The notes below the pieces were generated by a model. That model saw only the letters and a program-made list of their open reading frames with translations. It searched no databases and was not told the DNA's origin. The position numbers were made by a program, and so were the translations under genes. This document shows positions 17,709-27,897 of a stretch of 64,000 nucleotides of DNA, piece after piece. The DNA comes from Rhodospirillaceae bacterium (GTDB lineage: Bacteria; Pseudomonadota; Alphaproteobacteria; UBA8366), in the NCBI GenBank assembly GCA_002722095.1, contig PBKG01000002.1, positions 128,876 through 192,875 of the forward strand. The letters are read 5' to 3'. Each line of letters opens with the position of its first letter. Within the stretch, counting starts at the first letter, position 1.

Positions 17709-18179
17709 ATGACAATGAGGAAATTCGCACCGTTAGTTGCGGTCCTGTTTTTACTTGGCGCTTGCCAAGGTGCAGGGCAGAAACAGCAAGCTGGAACCGT
17801 CATAGGTGCTGGCTTAGGCGCATTGGCGGGCTCGCAAATCGGTGGCGGTGGCGCTGGTACGCTGGCTGCTGTTGCAATTGGTGGTTTGCTTGGCGCTTGG
17901 GCCGGCGGTTCGCTGGGTCAATCTCTGGATGAAGCCGACCAGGTGCGACACAATCAAGCCTATCAGCAGGCTCAGACCGCACCGCTCAATCAGCCGGTCT
18001 CCTGGAACAATCCGAATACCGGTGCGTCTGGAACCGTGACGGCGACACGAGACGGTAACAATCAATCGACCGGCGCCTATTGCCGTGAATTTGAACAGAC
18101 CATCACGGTCGACGGTCGCACCGAGACCCGTAAGGGGCAGGCTTGTCAGCAACCGGACGGTAGCTGGAAAGTTCTTTAG
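17709..18179 (+). CDS. Glycine-zipper outer-membrane lipoprotein (17-kDa surface antigen type)
   Basis: The signal peptide ends in the lipobox LLGAC (cysteine about residue 19), so the mature protein is lipidated. Next comes a Gly/Ala-rich two-helix glycine zipper (AGTVIGAGLGALAGSQIGGGGAG and onward). The C-terminal part, with ACREF-type spacing (GAYCREFEQTITVDGRTE) and ACQQPDGSWKVL, is typical of the RT0821/Lpp0805 surface-antigen family. It is 156 residues long. The role is probably envelope structure or stress; no enzymatic function is expected. Confidence 0.88.
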   Translation: MTMRKFAPLVAVLFLLGACQGAGQKQQAGTVIGAGLGALAGSQIGGGGAGTLAAVAIGGLLGAWAGGSLGQSLDEADQVRHNQAYQQAQTAPLNQPVSWNNPNTGASGTVTATRDGNNQSTGAYCREFEQTITVDGRTETRKGQACQQPDGSWKVL

Positions 18180-18262
18180 CGCTATTACTATTGTGGCGGA
18201 ATGTTCCGTTGCGGCATCGCTGCTGCAGCGGGGCTTCTTGCATGGCTGATGGGTAGGTCGGC

Positions 18263-19189
18263 ATGGCAATGAAAGATCCTTATAGCGTGATCGGCGTCGG
18301 CAAGTCCGCGTCGCCGGATGATATTAAAAAGGCCTATCGCAGGCTGGCCAAAGAACTGCACCCGGACTTGAATCCTGACGACAAGGTGGTCGAGCAGCGA
18401 TTCAAGGAAGTCTCGGCGGCGTATAATCTCCTGTCCGATCCGGAACAGCGCGCGAAATTCGATCGCGGCGAAATCAATGCCGATGGCTCTGCCGCTTACG
18501 AGAATGCCTTCCATCGCGCCTATAGCCAGGGCGGGGGACAAACACACGAGTTTAACTTCGGTCAGGGCGGGGCCAATTTCGACGATATTTTTTCCGACCT
18601 GTTCGGACAGGGCAGAGCCCGTCAGCAGCGGACGCGGCAGCGTTCGGTCAAAGGCCGCAACGTCTCCTATACGGTGAGGGTCTCTTTTGAAGAGGCTGCG
18701 CAGGGCGCAAAACGGCGGATAAAACTGTTCGACGAGAAGATGCTCGACGTCAAAGTGCCTGCCGGAACGACCGACGGTCAGGTGCTACGGCTCAAAAGTC
18801 AGGGGATGCGCGGAATAGGTGGCGGTTCGGCTGGCGATGCGTTGGTAACCATCCAGGTCGACAAGCACCCTCTTTTCACGCTCGATGGCCATGACATTCA
18901 CTTGACGGTACCGATCACCCTGGACGAGGCGGTGTTGGGAGCGAAAATTACCGTGCCTACGGTCGGTGGGAGGGTGTCCTTGAATGTACCGGAAGGCACC
19001 AGTTCAGGGGCGAAACTGCGCCTGCGCGGAAAGGGTCTTGCGTCGAAAGGCACGAAGGCGGGCGATCAGATCGTGACGCTGAATATCGTTTTGCCCGAAG
19101 AGGCGGATGAAGAACTCAAGAAATTTGCCAAGAAATGGTCGCGCGGAGATGGCGCCGGTGTGCGCAAAAAGGCAGGGCTCGACGACTAA
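18263..19189 (+). CDS. CbpA-like DnaJ co-chaperone (no zinc finger)
   Basis: This J-protein stimulates DnaK. The 308-residue sequence has an N-terminal J-domain (YSVIGVGKSASPDDIKKAYR, then the HPD motif in ELHPDLNPDD), a Gly/Phe-rich linker with FDDIFSDLFG, and two C-terminal client-binding beta domains. The CxxCxGxG zinc-finger repeats of DnaJ itself are absent, so this is a class B (CbpA) member. Neighbours on both sides are typical housekeeping genes. Confidence 0.93.
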   Translation: MAMKDPYSVIGVGKSASPDDIKKAYRRLAKELHPDLNPDDKVVEQRFKEVSAAYNLLSDPEQRAKFDRGEINADGSAAYENAFHRAYSQGGGQTHEFNFGQGGANFDDIFSDLFGQGRARQQRTRQRSVKGRNVSYTVRVSFEEAAQGAKRRIKLFDEKMLDVKVPAGTTDGQVLRLKSQGMRGIGGGSAGDALVTIQVDKHPLFTLDGHDIHLTVPITLDEAVLGAKITVPTVGGRVSLNVPEGTSSGAKLRLRGKGLASKGTKAGDQIVTLNIVLPEEADEELKKFAKKWSRGDGAGVRKKAGLDD

Positions 19190-20565
19190 GACGAGCTGAT
19201 CCAGGCAAGGCCCAGAATCGATAGCCAGCGCGATTTGCGATCGACAACTTCCGGTTCTTCGTTCATTTCAGGGAAATCGATGATTTCCGCGCTATCGCCT
19301 GGGTCGAGCAATTCCTTCAAGGAGAGCGATAAGGGTTCCTCGCTGCCGGCTTTCAATTGATCGACCCGCTCGGCGAGGCGCTGTCCCCAGTCGCGCTTTT
19401 TCATATTCGGAAAATCGGCTTCCTCCAGGGTGAGCCCGAAGGTGGTGTAAATCTCCTGCAACGGCACGGTGTCCAAGTCACGGCTCAATAACCAGCCGCC
19501 ATCCTCACCTTTGGCGATATATTTCCCGTCCCGGAGAATGTCGGTGGCTTGTGCGATGGCATCCGGCGCGAGTCCGGCGATGCGCATGAGGTCGCGGGGA
19601 TGAATGCCGCCGCCCTGTTTGCTGACCACAAAAAGCGCGCGCAAAATTGCCAATGCCGCGATCAGTTTGCGCGCGGGGCGGATTTGCCCGTGCCGTGTCT
19701 GGCGCAATCCGGACCGCCATTCCGGCAGGGCGGCGGTGAGTTCGGCGCCGAACAGGACCACTCCCCATGCGACATAGACCCAGATCAGGAAGATCGGCAC
19801 CATCGCGAGCGCGCCGTAGATGGTCTGGTAAGTAGGGAAATGAGAAATATAGAGGCCAAAGCCTTTCTTCAGCAGTTCGAAGAGGATCGCCGCGGTGATA
19901 CCGCCCATCAGCGCGTCCCGCCAACGAACAGGGAAATAGGGGATCACCATGTAGAGGATGGTGAACCCCGCGACCTGCATGAATAACGGCAAGAATCCTG
20001 CGAGATTGGTTATCCCCATCCCGGTGGTAACGCCGGTACTTTCGGCGATCGCGAACAAATAGCTCGATAACGACAGGCTGGCACCGAATAGCAGCGGCGT
20101 CAGCGTGAGGACCGCCCAATAGGCGAGCAACCGGGACACGATGGCGCGGGTTTCTTTAACCCGCCAGATATCGTTGAACGTATTGTTGATCGACGACAGC
20201 AGCATAATCGATGTTACGGCGAGAAATATCACGCCGACTCCGGTCAATTGCCCTGTTTTACTGGTGAATTTTTCTACATGGGTAAAAATCGTCGAACCGA
20301 TTTCCGGCACGAAATTCTTGAAAGCGAATTCCTGGACTTCGTATTTCATATTGTCGAAGGCGGGGAAGGCGGAAAAGATCGCAAAACTGACCGCGAGCAA
20401 CGGCACCATGGCGAGCAGCGAGGTGTAGGTCAGGGCGCCTGCGCGTTCCATGCACTTGTCGCCCCCGAAGCGCCGCGCGACAAATCCCAAAAAATGAAAT
20501 CCGCTTTTTATACCCGGATCGCGCCGAGCTGGCTGCGGTTTCGGCTTTTTCGTTTCTTCGACCAT
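19186..20565 (-). CDS. YihY/BrkB family inner-membrane protein with C-terminal winged-helix-like extension
   Basis: The N-terminal 300 residues show the YihY/BrkB (formerly RNase BN-like) membrane domain: ERAGALTYTSLLAMVPLLAV, SSINNTFNDIWRV, then AILFELLKKGFGLYI and YGALAMVPIFLIWVYVAWGVVLFGAE. About 150 further residues form a soluble tail with a LRIAGL-like helix-turn-helix region, as in longer YihY proteins. The start at 20565 removes 33 unlikely residues encoded towards fabI; no strong ribosome-binding site decides this. Its 3' end overlaps the dnaJ-like gene by 4 bases tail to tail. Confidence 0.87.
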   Translation of the reverse strand: MVEETKKPKPQPARRDPGIKSGFHFLGFVARRFGGDKCMERAGALTYTSLLAMVPLLAVSFAIFSAFPAFDNMKYEVQEFAFKNFVPEIGSTIFTHVEKFTSKTGQLTGVGVIFLAVTSIMLLSSINNTFNDIWRVKETRAIVSRLLAYWAVLTLTPLLFGASLSLSSYLFAIAESTGVTTGMGITNLAGFLPLFMQVAGFTILYMVIPYFPVRWRDALMGGITAAILFELLKKGFGLYISHFPTYQTIYGALAMVPIFLIWVYVAWGVVLFGAELTAALPEWRSGLRQTRHGQIRPARKLIAALAILRALFVVSKQGGGIHPRDLMRIAGLAPDAIAQATDILRDGKYIAKGEDGGWLLSRDLDTVPLQEIYTTFGLTLEEADFPNMKKRDWGQRLAERVDQLKAGSEEPLSLSLKELLDPGDSAEIIDFPEMNEEPEVVDRKSRWLSILGLAWISSS

Positions 20566-20696
20566 AACGTCAATTTTAATATGGATTAGACCTCTATGAA
20601 CAGCTTTGCGGATGTAGCTGGCTTTATTTGACCGGGCGCGCGAGATGGTTAAGATGACCCGCAACGTGACGGCGGTACCTTTCCTTGGGGGGCGGT

Positions 20697-21536
20697 TTGA
20701 GCAATTCGACGAATTTGATGGCGGGCAAGCGCGGCTTGATCATGGGGGTCGCTAACGACCGGTCCATCGCTTGGGGAATCGCGAAGACGCTTGCCGAGCA
20801 TGGCGCCGAGCTCGCCTTTTCCTATCAAATCGACCAGTTGGAGCGCCGGGTGCGCCCGCTGGCTGAATCGGTCGGATCGGACATGTTGATCAAATGCGAC
20901 GCGTCCGACGACGAAGCGCTCGATGGGCTGTTCGCCGAGATCGAGGAGAAGTGGGGCAAGCTCGACTTCATCGTCCATGCCATCGCCTTTTCCGACCGCA
21001 ACGAGCTGACCGGCAAATACGTCAATACCAGCCGCGACAATTTCCAGCTGACCATGGATGTTTCCTGCTATTCGCTGACCGCGCTTTGTCAGCGGGCGCA
21101 GAATTTGATGTCCGATGGCGGTAGCATCATTACGCTCACCTATTACGGTTCCGAGCGCGTCATGCCTCATTACAATGTCATGGGGGTCGCCAAAGCCGCG
21201 TTGGAGGCAAGTGTGCGCTACCTTGCGGTAGATCTCGGGGCGCAAGGCATCCGCGTCAATGCGATCTCGGCGGGCCCGATCAAGACCCTGGCGGCGTCGG
21301 GCATTGGCGATTTCCGCTACATCCTGAAATGGAACGAGCTTAATTCGGCCCTGAAGCGCAATGTGACGCTTGAGCAGGTCGGCCATTCGGCGCTTTATCT
21401 TCTGTCCGATCTCAGCGCCGGCGTCACCGGCGAAGTGCATCACGTCGATTCCGGTTACCACATGGTCGGCATGGTCGCGGTGGATGCGGCCGAAGAGGTC
21501 GGTGAATTGCTGAACGGGTTGAAGCCCAAGGGCTGA
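20697..21536 (+). CDS. fabI: Enoyl-[acyl-carrier-protein] reductase (NADH) FabI
   Basis: This enzyme catalyses the last reduction in each cycle of type II fatty-acid elongation. Family markers are LMAGKRGLIMGVANDRSIAWGIAK, FIVHAIAFSDRNEL, LTYYGSERVMPHYNVMGVAK (FabI Tyr/Lys active-site region) and ISAGPIKTLAASGI. The start is uncertain: TTG at 20697 (after a GGGGGGCGG tract) gives the N-terminus MSNSTNLMAGK; ATG 20718 and TTG 20685 are alternatives. It is followed 21 bases later by aroC. Confidence 0.93.
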   Translation: MSNSTNLMAGKRGLIMGVANDRSIAWGIAKTLAEHGAELAFSYQIDQLERRVRPLAESVGSDMLIKCDASDDEALDGLFAEIEEKWGKLDFIVHAIAFSDRNELTGKYVNTSRDNFQLTMDVSCYSLTALCQRAQNLMSDGGSIITLTYYGSERVMPHYNVMGVAKAALEASVRYLAVDLGAQGIRVNAISAGPIKTLAASGIGDFRYILKWNELNSALKRNVTLEQVGHSALYLLSDLSAGVTGEVHHVDSGYHMVGMVAVDAAEEVGELLNGLKPKG

Positions 21537-21557
21537 GCCGGATACGAGGGCTGAGCC

Positions 21558-22631
21558 ATGTCCCAAAACAGTTTCGGACGTCTATTTCGCTTCACCACCT
21601 GGGGTGAAAGCCACGGGCCTGCCATCGGGTGCACGGTCGACGGGGTGCCGCCGCGCATTCCGCTCGAAGAAGCGGACATGCAGCAGTGGCTCGACAAGCG
21701 CCGGCCCGGCCAATCGCGCCACACCACCCAACGCCAGGAACCGGATCAGGTGAAAATCCTCTCCGGCGTGTTCGAGGGCGTCACCACCGGCACGCCGATC
21801 AGCCTCTTGATCGAAAACGTGGATCAGCGCTCCCGGGATTATGGCGACATCAAAGAGAAGTACCGTCCGGCGCACGCGGATATCACCTACGACCGTAAAT
21901 ACGGCATTCGCGATTATCGTGGCGGTGGCCGTGCTTCGGCGCGGGAAACGGCGATGCGGGTCGCTGCCGGTGGCATCGCCCGAAAAATTTTGGGTGACGC
22001 GATTGAGATCAAGGGTGCCCTGGTCCAAATCGGCGATGTGGAAGTGAACCGCGAGCGCTGGGATTGGAACGAGGTCGCCAACAATCCTTTCTTCTGTCCC
22101 GATGCCGAGACGGCGAAGGAATGGGAGAAGCTGATGGATTCGATCCGCAAGGACGGCTCCTCCCTCGGCGCTGTTATCGAAGTGGTGGCGAGCGGGGTGC
22201 CTGCCGGTTGGGGCGAGCCCGTCTACGGCAAGCTCGATGCGGAACTTGCGGCTGCGATGATGAGCATCAATGCGGTGAAAGGCGTCGAAATCGGCGCCGG
22301 CATGGGGGCCGCGAAATTGCGCGGCGAAGAAAATGCAGACGAAATGCGCATGGGCAATGACGGTGAGGTCGTGTTTCTCTCCAATCAGGCGGGCGGTGTC
22401 CTAGGCGGAATTTCGTCCGGCCAGGACGTGGTCGTGCGCTTCGCGGTCAAACCCACCAGTTCGATCCGTATCCCGCGTCAAACGGTGACGTCTACCGGAG
22501 AAGAGGTCGAAGTCACCACCAAAGGCCGCCATGATCCGTGTGTCGGTATCCGCGGAGTGCCCGTCGGCGAGGCGATGATGGCCTGCGTGCTGGCGGACCA
22601 TATGCTGCGCCACAAGGCGCAGTGTGAATAG
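21558..22631 (+). CDS. aroC: Chorismate synthase
   Basis: This enzyme converts EPSP to chorismate, the last shikimate-pathway step, with reduced FMN. The 357-residue sequence shows all signature blocks: [78 protein letters not shown] and [18 protein letters not shown]. It directly abuts the convergent hpnB stop with no intergenic bases. Confidence 0.98.
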   Translation: MSQNSFGRLFRFTTWGESHGPAIGCTVDGVPPRIPLEEADMQQWLDKRRPGQSRHTTQRQEPDQVKILSGVFEGVTTGTPISLLIENVDQRSRDYGDIKEKYRPAHADITYDRKYGIRDYRGGGRASARETAMRVAAGGIARKILGDAIEIKGALVQIGDVEVNRERWDWNEVANNPFFCPDAETAKEWEKLMDSIRKDGSSLGAVIEVVASGVPAGWGEPVYGKLDAELAAAMMSINAVKGVEIGAGMGAAKLRGEENADEMRMGNDGEVVFLSNQAGGVLGGISSGQDVVVRFAVKPTSSIRIPRQTVTSTGEEVEVTTKGRHDPCVGIRGVPVGEAMMACVLADHMLRHKAQCE

Positions 22632-23804
22632 CTAGTACGTCCGACCCTTCCAGGCACTGCCCTTGCTGAACCAGTGACGGCGGGCGGAATCGAGCGTCAT
22701 CAGCAAAAAGACCAAGCCGGCGATCGGCAGTAGCAATCCGTAAACCGATGCCAGGCCATAAAGCCGAAAGGTGGGCGCGGCGAGTGCGGCCATCAGGCTC
22801 CAGGTAAACCCGGCGATCAGTACCGGCAGAGTCGCATCCCATAACAGAGCCAATTGCATCACCAGCGGTGGAGCTAGATAGACGAGCGCCATCCCGATAA
22901 CCGTTCCGATCAGCGCAAAGACCGAGTAATTGAGCTGGGCGTAGGCAGACCGCGCGACCATGCGCCAGATTTCGCCCAAGCGATTGTAGGCGCGGAGGCT
23001 TTCGGTGCTCTCGGTGAGGCCGAGCCAGATCGGGCCATTCACCTTCAGCGCCCGCGCCAGAGCGCAATCGTCGATGACGGCCGATTTGATTGCAGAAACG
23101 CCTTCGATTTTTTCCATCGCGATACGTCGCACCAGCATGCAGCCGCCGGCGGCGGCGGCGGTTTTGGAGTCCGGATCGTTGACCGCAGGGAACGGAAACA
23201 GCTTTTGGAAAAAGAACACGAAGGCGGGGACCAATAGCCAGTCCCAGATGCTCCGGCAATTGAGACGGACCATCAGCGAAACCAGATCGAGCCCGTCGTT
23301 TTCCGCCTTGGCGACCAATTGGCCGAGGTTGGCCGGGTCGTGTCGGATATCCGCATCGGTCAACAGGTAGTAATCGGTTTCTGTCTCCGTCGCCGCTTCG
23401 AGGCCCTGGTGGACCGCCCACATTTTCCCGGTCCAACCATCTTCCAACGGTTTCCCCGATATCACTTGCAGGCGATGGGGCATGCCCAATTCAGCGGCGA
23501 TCTGTTCCGCGGTCTCTGCGGTTCCGTCCGAGCTGTTATCATCGACCAGGATTACGGAAAATCGGCCCCGATAATCTTGTGCCAGCAAAGAGCCGACGCT
23601 TTCGGCGATTACATCCGCTTCGTCACGGGCCGGGACGATGGCGGCAATGGTGGGGAGATCGGTGTCGGACCCGTTGGCGACATCGGATGGGTCATCGAGC
23701 CGCTGATCCGCACGCCAAAAGCCAGCCCGACAGCACCAAAGATAAATCCAGGCGCCAAGCGAGAGGATGCTCGTTATCCAAAGAAAAAGTTCACCGCTGA
23801 TCAT
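22632..23804 (-). CDS. hpnB: Hopene-associated glycosyltransferase HpnB
   Basis: This membrane-associated GT2 enzyme of 390 residues opens with one hydrophobic segment. The GT-A domain follows, with VPARDEADVI, VDDNSSDGT and a LLTDADIRHDP DxD motif. HpnB-type blocks are visible: DGWTGKMWAVHQGLEAA, FVFFFQKLFPFPAVNDP, AAAAGGCMLVRR and VIDDCALARALK, followed by C-terminal transmembrane helices. HpnB is linked to hopanoid synthesis in bacteria, though its exact reaction is not well defined. No other hopanoid gene is in the window. Confidence 0.9.
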   Translation of the reverse strand: MISGELFLWITSILSLGAWIYLWCCRAGFWRADQRLDDPSDVANGSDTDLPTIAAIVPARDEADVIAESVGSLLAQDYRGRFSVILVDDNSSDGTAETAEQIAAELGMPHRLQVISGKPLEDGWTGKMWAVHQGLEAATETETDYYLLTDADIRHDPANLGQLVAKAENDGLDLVSLMVRLNCRSIWDWLLVPAFVFFFQKLFPFPAVNDPDSKTAAAAGGCMLVRRIAMEKIEGVSAIKSAVIDDCALARALKVNGPIWLGLTESTESLRAYNRLGEIWRMVARSAYAQLNYSVFALIGTVIGMALVYLAPPLVMQLALLWDATLPVLIAGFTWSLMAALAAPTFRLYGLASVYGLLLPIAGLVFLLMTLDSARRHWFSKGSAWKGRTY

Positions 23805-23977
23805 GATTCAGCGATCGCCCCGATGCCAATGTTATAAACCCGAGATCATCATAGACCGAGCGGAACTGACAGCCAACTATATGCAATCGTTGAGTCTTTC
23901 ACATTTACGTTAGGGGAGTTTGCTATTCCTTCCCGAGCATGGTCATAATCGGCAAAGCCTAGGGAGGGCGACCCAAA

Positions 23978-24697
23978 GTGATGTATCCAGACCAAGAAAT
24001 CTCCAAAATTCCTGAAAAATCAGCGACCGCGACGGCAGCAGCTTTGTTGCCGTTGAGTGGTGCAGTCGTGCTCGATGTGGGTTGTGGAATGGGGGCGCTG
24101 ACTTGTTTTCTCGCCGAATGCGGCGCCGAGGCGTCGGGTATCGACCCTAACGAGGCGCGCATTGCAACCGCCCGCGAACAGGCGCGGGACGAGGAATTGG
24201 AAGTGACTTTTTATGAAGGTGTCGGCGAGGCGTTGCCGTTCGAAGATGGCGAATTCGACATCGTTATTTTTTCCAACTCGCTTCATCACGTGCCCACCGA
24301 TCAAATTCCGACGGCACTTGCCGAGGCACACCGTGTGCTGTGCGAAGAGGGTTTGCTTTATGTCATGGAGCCCGTACCGGGGGGCAGCTACTTCGATGTG
24401 GGCAGGCCGATCAACGACGAGACGGATATACGTACCAATGCGTACGAGCAGGTGAAGGCGCTCGGTGGCAACGGGTTCATCGAACTGAAGGAAGTATTCT
24501 CGTCCACTCCCAGGCGCTATCGAGACTTTTCCGACTTTCGCCAGAAATACCTCGCCCGTAATTCCCATCGCGCCGACCTGTTTGCCGGGCAGGCGGGCGA
24601 AATGGAAAAACTTTTCGACCAGCTTGCTACGCCGGCGACGGGTGGCTTCGTTCTCGACGGGGCCATCCGGGTCAATCTCCTGCAGAAGGATATTTAA
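23978..24697 (+). CDS. Class I SAM-dependent methyltransferase (UbiE/UbiG-like fold)
   Basis: The 239-residue protein has the SAM-binding motif I VVLDVGCGMGALT, then GIDPNEARIATA, EALPFEDGEFDIVIFSNSLHHVP and HRVLCEEGLLYVMEPV. This is a Methyltransf_11-type fold. The substrate is unknown. GTG 23978 lies 10 bases after AGGGAGG, with an ATG directly behind it. The stop overlaps the ATG of the next gene as TAATG, so the two are coupled, followed by sppA. Confidence 0.9.
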   Translation: MMYPDQEISKIPEKSATATAAALLPLSGAVVLDVGCGMGALTCFLAECGAEASGIDPNEARIATAREQARDEELEVTFYEGVGEALPFEDGEFDIVIFSNSLHHVPTDQIPTALAEAHRVLCEEGLLYVMEPVPGGSYFDVGRPINDETDIRTNAYEQVKALGGNGFIELKEVFSSTPRRYRDFSDFRQKYLARNSHRADLFAGQAGEMEKLFDQLATPATGGFVLDGAIRVNLLQKDI

Positions 24698-26085
24698 TGA
24701 CAACCTCCAGCGATTGCCGAGGCGTGCCGTTAAGCGCGGAGAGTGACGATGCGCTTGCGGCATTCGACGAGACCGTTGCCCATTTTATGGGGCTGCGGGC
24801 CGACACGGGCGATGTGCTGAAAAGCGTTTTCGAGGCCGACCCGGAAATGCCGATGGCGCACTGCCTGAAAGGCTATTTCATGAAGCTGATGTGCGGTACG
24901 GCCTATGAGGCCAAGGCCAAGGAGGCCTCGACCGCGGCCAACGCATTCAGCGCCAAGTATCAGGTGAGCGACCGTGAGCAGGCACATATCGACGCGCTCG
25001 CGGCGTGGGCCCAAGGTGACCTCACCAGTGCGCGCGACCGTTGGGAATCCATACTTATTAATTTCCCGCTCGATGTGCTGGCGCTGCGGCTCAGTCACTT
25101 CATTCACTTCTATCTCGGCGATGCGCCGGGCCTTAGGGATTCCGTCGCGCGAGTCTATCCGTGTTGGGACGAAACGGTGCCGGGCTACGGCTATGTCACA
25201 GGTTACTACGCCTTTGGCCATGAGGAATGCGGCGCTTATGTCGAAGCGGAACGGCTTGGCCGTCAGGCGGTTGATATCAACCCCGCTGACATCTGGTCGA
25301 CCCATGCGGTGGCGCATGTGATGGAGATGAACGGGCGCATCGACGAAGGTATCGACTGGCTCGAAGGGCTCTCGGAGAATTGGGAAGGGTGCAACAACTT
25401 CGCCTATCACGCCTGGTGGCATCTGGCCTTGTTCTATCTGGCCAAGGGCGACACGGATCGGGTGTTGGAGCTTTATGACACCCGCATCCGGGCCGAAGAG
25501 ACCGATGATTATCTCGACCTCACTAATGCTATTTCGCTGTTGTGGCGGTTGGAGGAGATGGAGACCGATGTGGGCGACCGTTGGGGCGAGCTTGCTGAAA
25601 AGTCTTCGCAGAAAACCGGCGATCGTATTTTCGCTTTTCACGACGCCCATTACCTGATGGCGCTTTGTCATGACGGCAAAGCCAAAGAAGCGGATACGAT
25701 GATCCAGGCGGTGGGCGAGGATATGGTGCCGGGCATAGAAGGGGCTGTTTATGAGGCGCTGGGCGCGCCGCTTTGCCGCGCCATTAAAGCCTACGCGGTG
25801 GGTGATTTTGGTGTCGCGGTAGATCTGCTCTATCCGGTCCGCCGCGAGCTTTACCGTATCGGCGGTAGTCACGCACAACGGGATTTGTTCGCTCGATTGC
25901 TGATATCAGCCGGCCTCAAGGCGGGCCGCTTCCGGCTGGTGCGCGCCTTGCTGGCCGAACGGCTTGGGCACAATCCGTCTTCCGCCTGGAATTGGCGGCG
26001 AATGCGCGACGCGTTCGTCGGGCTGGAAGATCGTGCCGGTGCCGAGCGGGCCGAGGACGAATACCGAAAACTCAACGCGAATTAG
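24697..26085 (+). CDS. TTC38-like tetratricopeptide repeat protein
   Basis: The 462-residue soluble, helix-rich protein has TPR-like pairs and the blocks of the TTC38 family: FEADPEMPMAHCLKGYFMKLM, DREQAHIDALAAWAQGDL, SHFIHFYLGDAPGLRDSV, THAVAHVMEMNGRIDEGIDWL and FAYHAWWHLALFYL. These proteins are widespread in bacteria and animals, and their biochemical role is unknown. It is translationally coupled to the upstream methyltransferase (1-base overlap) and followed by sppA after 6 bases. Confidence 0.87.
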   Translation: MTTSSDCRGVPLSAESDDALAAFDETVAHFMGLRADTGDVLKSVFEADPEMPMAHCLKGYFMKLMCGTAYEAKAKEASTAANAFSAKYQVSDREQAHIDALAAWAQGDLTSARDRWESILINFPLDVLALRLSHFIHFYLGDAPGLRDSVARVYPCWDETVPGYGYVTGYYAFGHEECGAYVEAERLGRQAVDINPADIWSTHAVAHVMEMNGRIDEGIDWLEGLSENWEGCNNFAYHAWWHLALFYLAKGDTDRVLELYDTRIRAEETDDYLDLTNAISLLWRLEEMETDVGDRWGELAEKSSQKTGDRIFAFHDAHYLMALCHDGKAKEADTMIQAVGEDMVPGIEGAVYEALGAPLCRAIKAYAVGDFGVAVDLLYPVRRELYRIGGSHAQRDLFARLLISAGLKAGRFRLVRALLAERLGHNPSSAWNWRRMRDAFVGLEDRAGAERAEDEYRKLNAN

Positions 26086-26091
26086 AGACAG

Positions 26092-27891
26092 ATGAGGAAA
26101 TTCGGCAGATTTCTTTTATGGAGTTTCGCGGGCCTGGGCGCGCTGGTCGTGGTTCTCGTGGTCGGCCTGATTGTTATTGGCAGTAAAGCAGATGATCAAC
26201 CCGAGCTGCCCGACAATTTCGCGTTGATGCTCGATCTCAATCGGGGCGTGGTCGAAAAACGCAATGCGGTTCCGTTGGAGGTGCTGGAAGATGACCGGGG
26301 CGCTTATCTCCTGCGCGACGTCGTCGAGGGGCTTGAACGGGCGGGAGGCGATCCTCGTGTCAAAGGACTGGTGCTTCGTCTCGGCAATAGTGGTGTTTCG
26401 ATCGCTCAGGCGCAGGAATTGCGCGACGCGATCTTCGCTTTTCGCAGTAAGGGTAAATTTGCCATCGCTTTTGCGGAGAGCTTCGGCATCGTCAGCAATG
26501 CCACCGTCGAATATTACCTGGCGAGCGCGGTGGAGGAGAGTTGGCTCCAGCCGTCCGGCGAGCTTGCGTTGACCGGCCTCACTCTGGAAATTCCTTTCTT
26601 TAAAGATGCGCTCGGCAATCTCGATATCGAACCACTTATAGGGCAACGCCATGAATATAAGGGTGCGGCGGAAAGCCTGACCCGCGCTGGGATGAGTGCG
26701 CCTGTACGCCGGTCGATGGAATCGCTGGTCGATGATTGGTATCGCCAGATTGTCGAAGGTATTTCTGCCGCCCGCAAAATCCCTGTGGGCAAGGTACGGG
26801 CGCTTGTCGACGGCGGACCCTACTCAGCAAATGCGGCGAAACGGGTCGGGTTGGTCGATCGGTTTGCCTATTGGAATCAGGTCGAATTGGAAGTGGCGCG
26901 TCGCCTTGTTTCCGGTGACAAAACGGATGCGAAAACAGACCCGCTCGTCTCGCTAAAAGAGTATCGCGATGATTCCGATGCTCCTGAGGGGAATGGTCCG
27001 AAGGCTGCCTTGATCACCGCGGAGGGGACGATTTTGATGGGCCGTGCGGGGCGGTTCGAGAGCGATATTATCGCCAGCGATGACCTGGCGTCGCTGATCT
27101 TTGAGGCTGCGGAAATGGACGATCTCAAGGGTATCTTGATTAGGATCGCCAGTCCGGGCGGCATCTATACGGGAGCGGATACGGTTTGGCAGGCAATCCA
27201 GCTCGCCAAGAAAAACGGAAAGAAAGTCGTCGTCAGTATGGGCGGCGCGGCGGCAAGCGGCGGCTACTTCATCGCCATGGCAGCGGACCGGATTGTCGCT
27301 CAGCCCGGTACGGTCACCGGTTCGATCGGCGTTTACGGCGGGAAGCTGAATTTGCAGGGTTTCTGGGAGAAGCTCGGCGTGCGATGGGATGAAGTCCATG
27401 TGGGTAAGCATGCGACCATGTGGAGCATGAACCGAGGCTATCCCGAGGGGGCGAAGGCAAGGGTTGATCGGCTCCTTGATCAAATTTATGAGGATTTCAC
27501 CGCCAAGGCGGCGAAGGCGAGGAGGGTCTCGACCGACGCGATGGATAAACTCGCGCGCGGTCGGATCTGGACCGGCAAACAGGCTTTAGCCGGCAAACTG
27601 GTGGACCGGTTGGGCGGGTTGAAAGTGGCGACGGCGGAACTTGCAAAACTGTTGGGCGTTCCGGACACAGAAAAGTTACGTTTGGTGCCGATGCCGGCAG
27701 AAAAATCGCGCTTTGAGTTGATTGCCGAATTTTTGTCTGGGGATATCGATGCGGGTTTGTTACTGGCGGCTTGGCGGGTTGGGCCGATAGCCAACTGGCG
27801 CCGAGCTGCGGGACCCATATTGCGTGATCTGAATACTCTGGCGCCCCCAGTTGGCCGACTGCAACTACCGGCCTTTCGGCTGAAACGCTAA
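26092..27891 (+). CDS. sppA: Signal peptide peptidase SppA, long (two-domain) type
   Basis: This inner-membrane serine protease degrades cleaved signal peptides. The 599-residue protein has one N-terminal transmembrane helix (LVVVLVVGLIVIG) and two tandem S49 domains. The Ser/Lys dyad is split as in E. coli SppA: Lys190 in the first domain (QRHEYKGAAE) and Ser389 in the second (GGAAASGGYF). The 67-kDa size matches that form. It is the last gene of the methyltransferase/TPR/sppA unit and converges on tlyA. Confidence 0.94.
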   Translation: MRKFGRFLLWSFAGLGALVVVLVVGLIVIGSKADDQPELPDNFALMLDLNRGVVEKRNAVPLEVLEDDRGAYLLRDVVEGLERAGGDPRVKGLVLRLGNSGVSIAQAQELRDAIFAFRSKGKFAIAFAESFGIVSNATVEYYLASAVEESWLQPSGELALTGLTLEIPFFKDALGNLDIEPLIGQRHEYKGAAESLTRAGMSAPVRRSMESLVDDWYRQIVEGISAARKIPVGKVRALVDGGPYSANAAKRVGLVDRFAYWNQVELEVARRLVSGDKTDAKTDPLVSLKEYRDDSDAPEGNGPKAALITAEGTILMGRAGRFESDIIASDDLASLIFEAAEMDDLKGILIRIASPGGIYTGADTVWQAIQLAKKNGKKVVVSMGGAAASGGYFIAMAADRIVAQPGTVTGSIGVYGGKLNLQGFWEKLGVRWDEVHVGKHATMWSMNRGYPEGAKARVDRLLDQIYEDFTAKAAKARRVSTDAMDKLARGRIWTGKQALAGKLVDRLGGLKVATAELAKLLGVPDTEKLRLVPMPAEKSRFELIAEFLSGDIDAGLLLAAWRVGPIANWRRAAGPILRDLNTLAPPVGRLQLPAFRLKR

Positions 27892-27897
27892 ATGAAA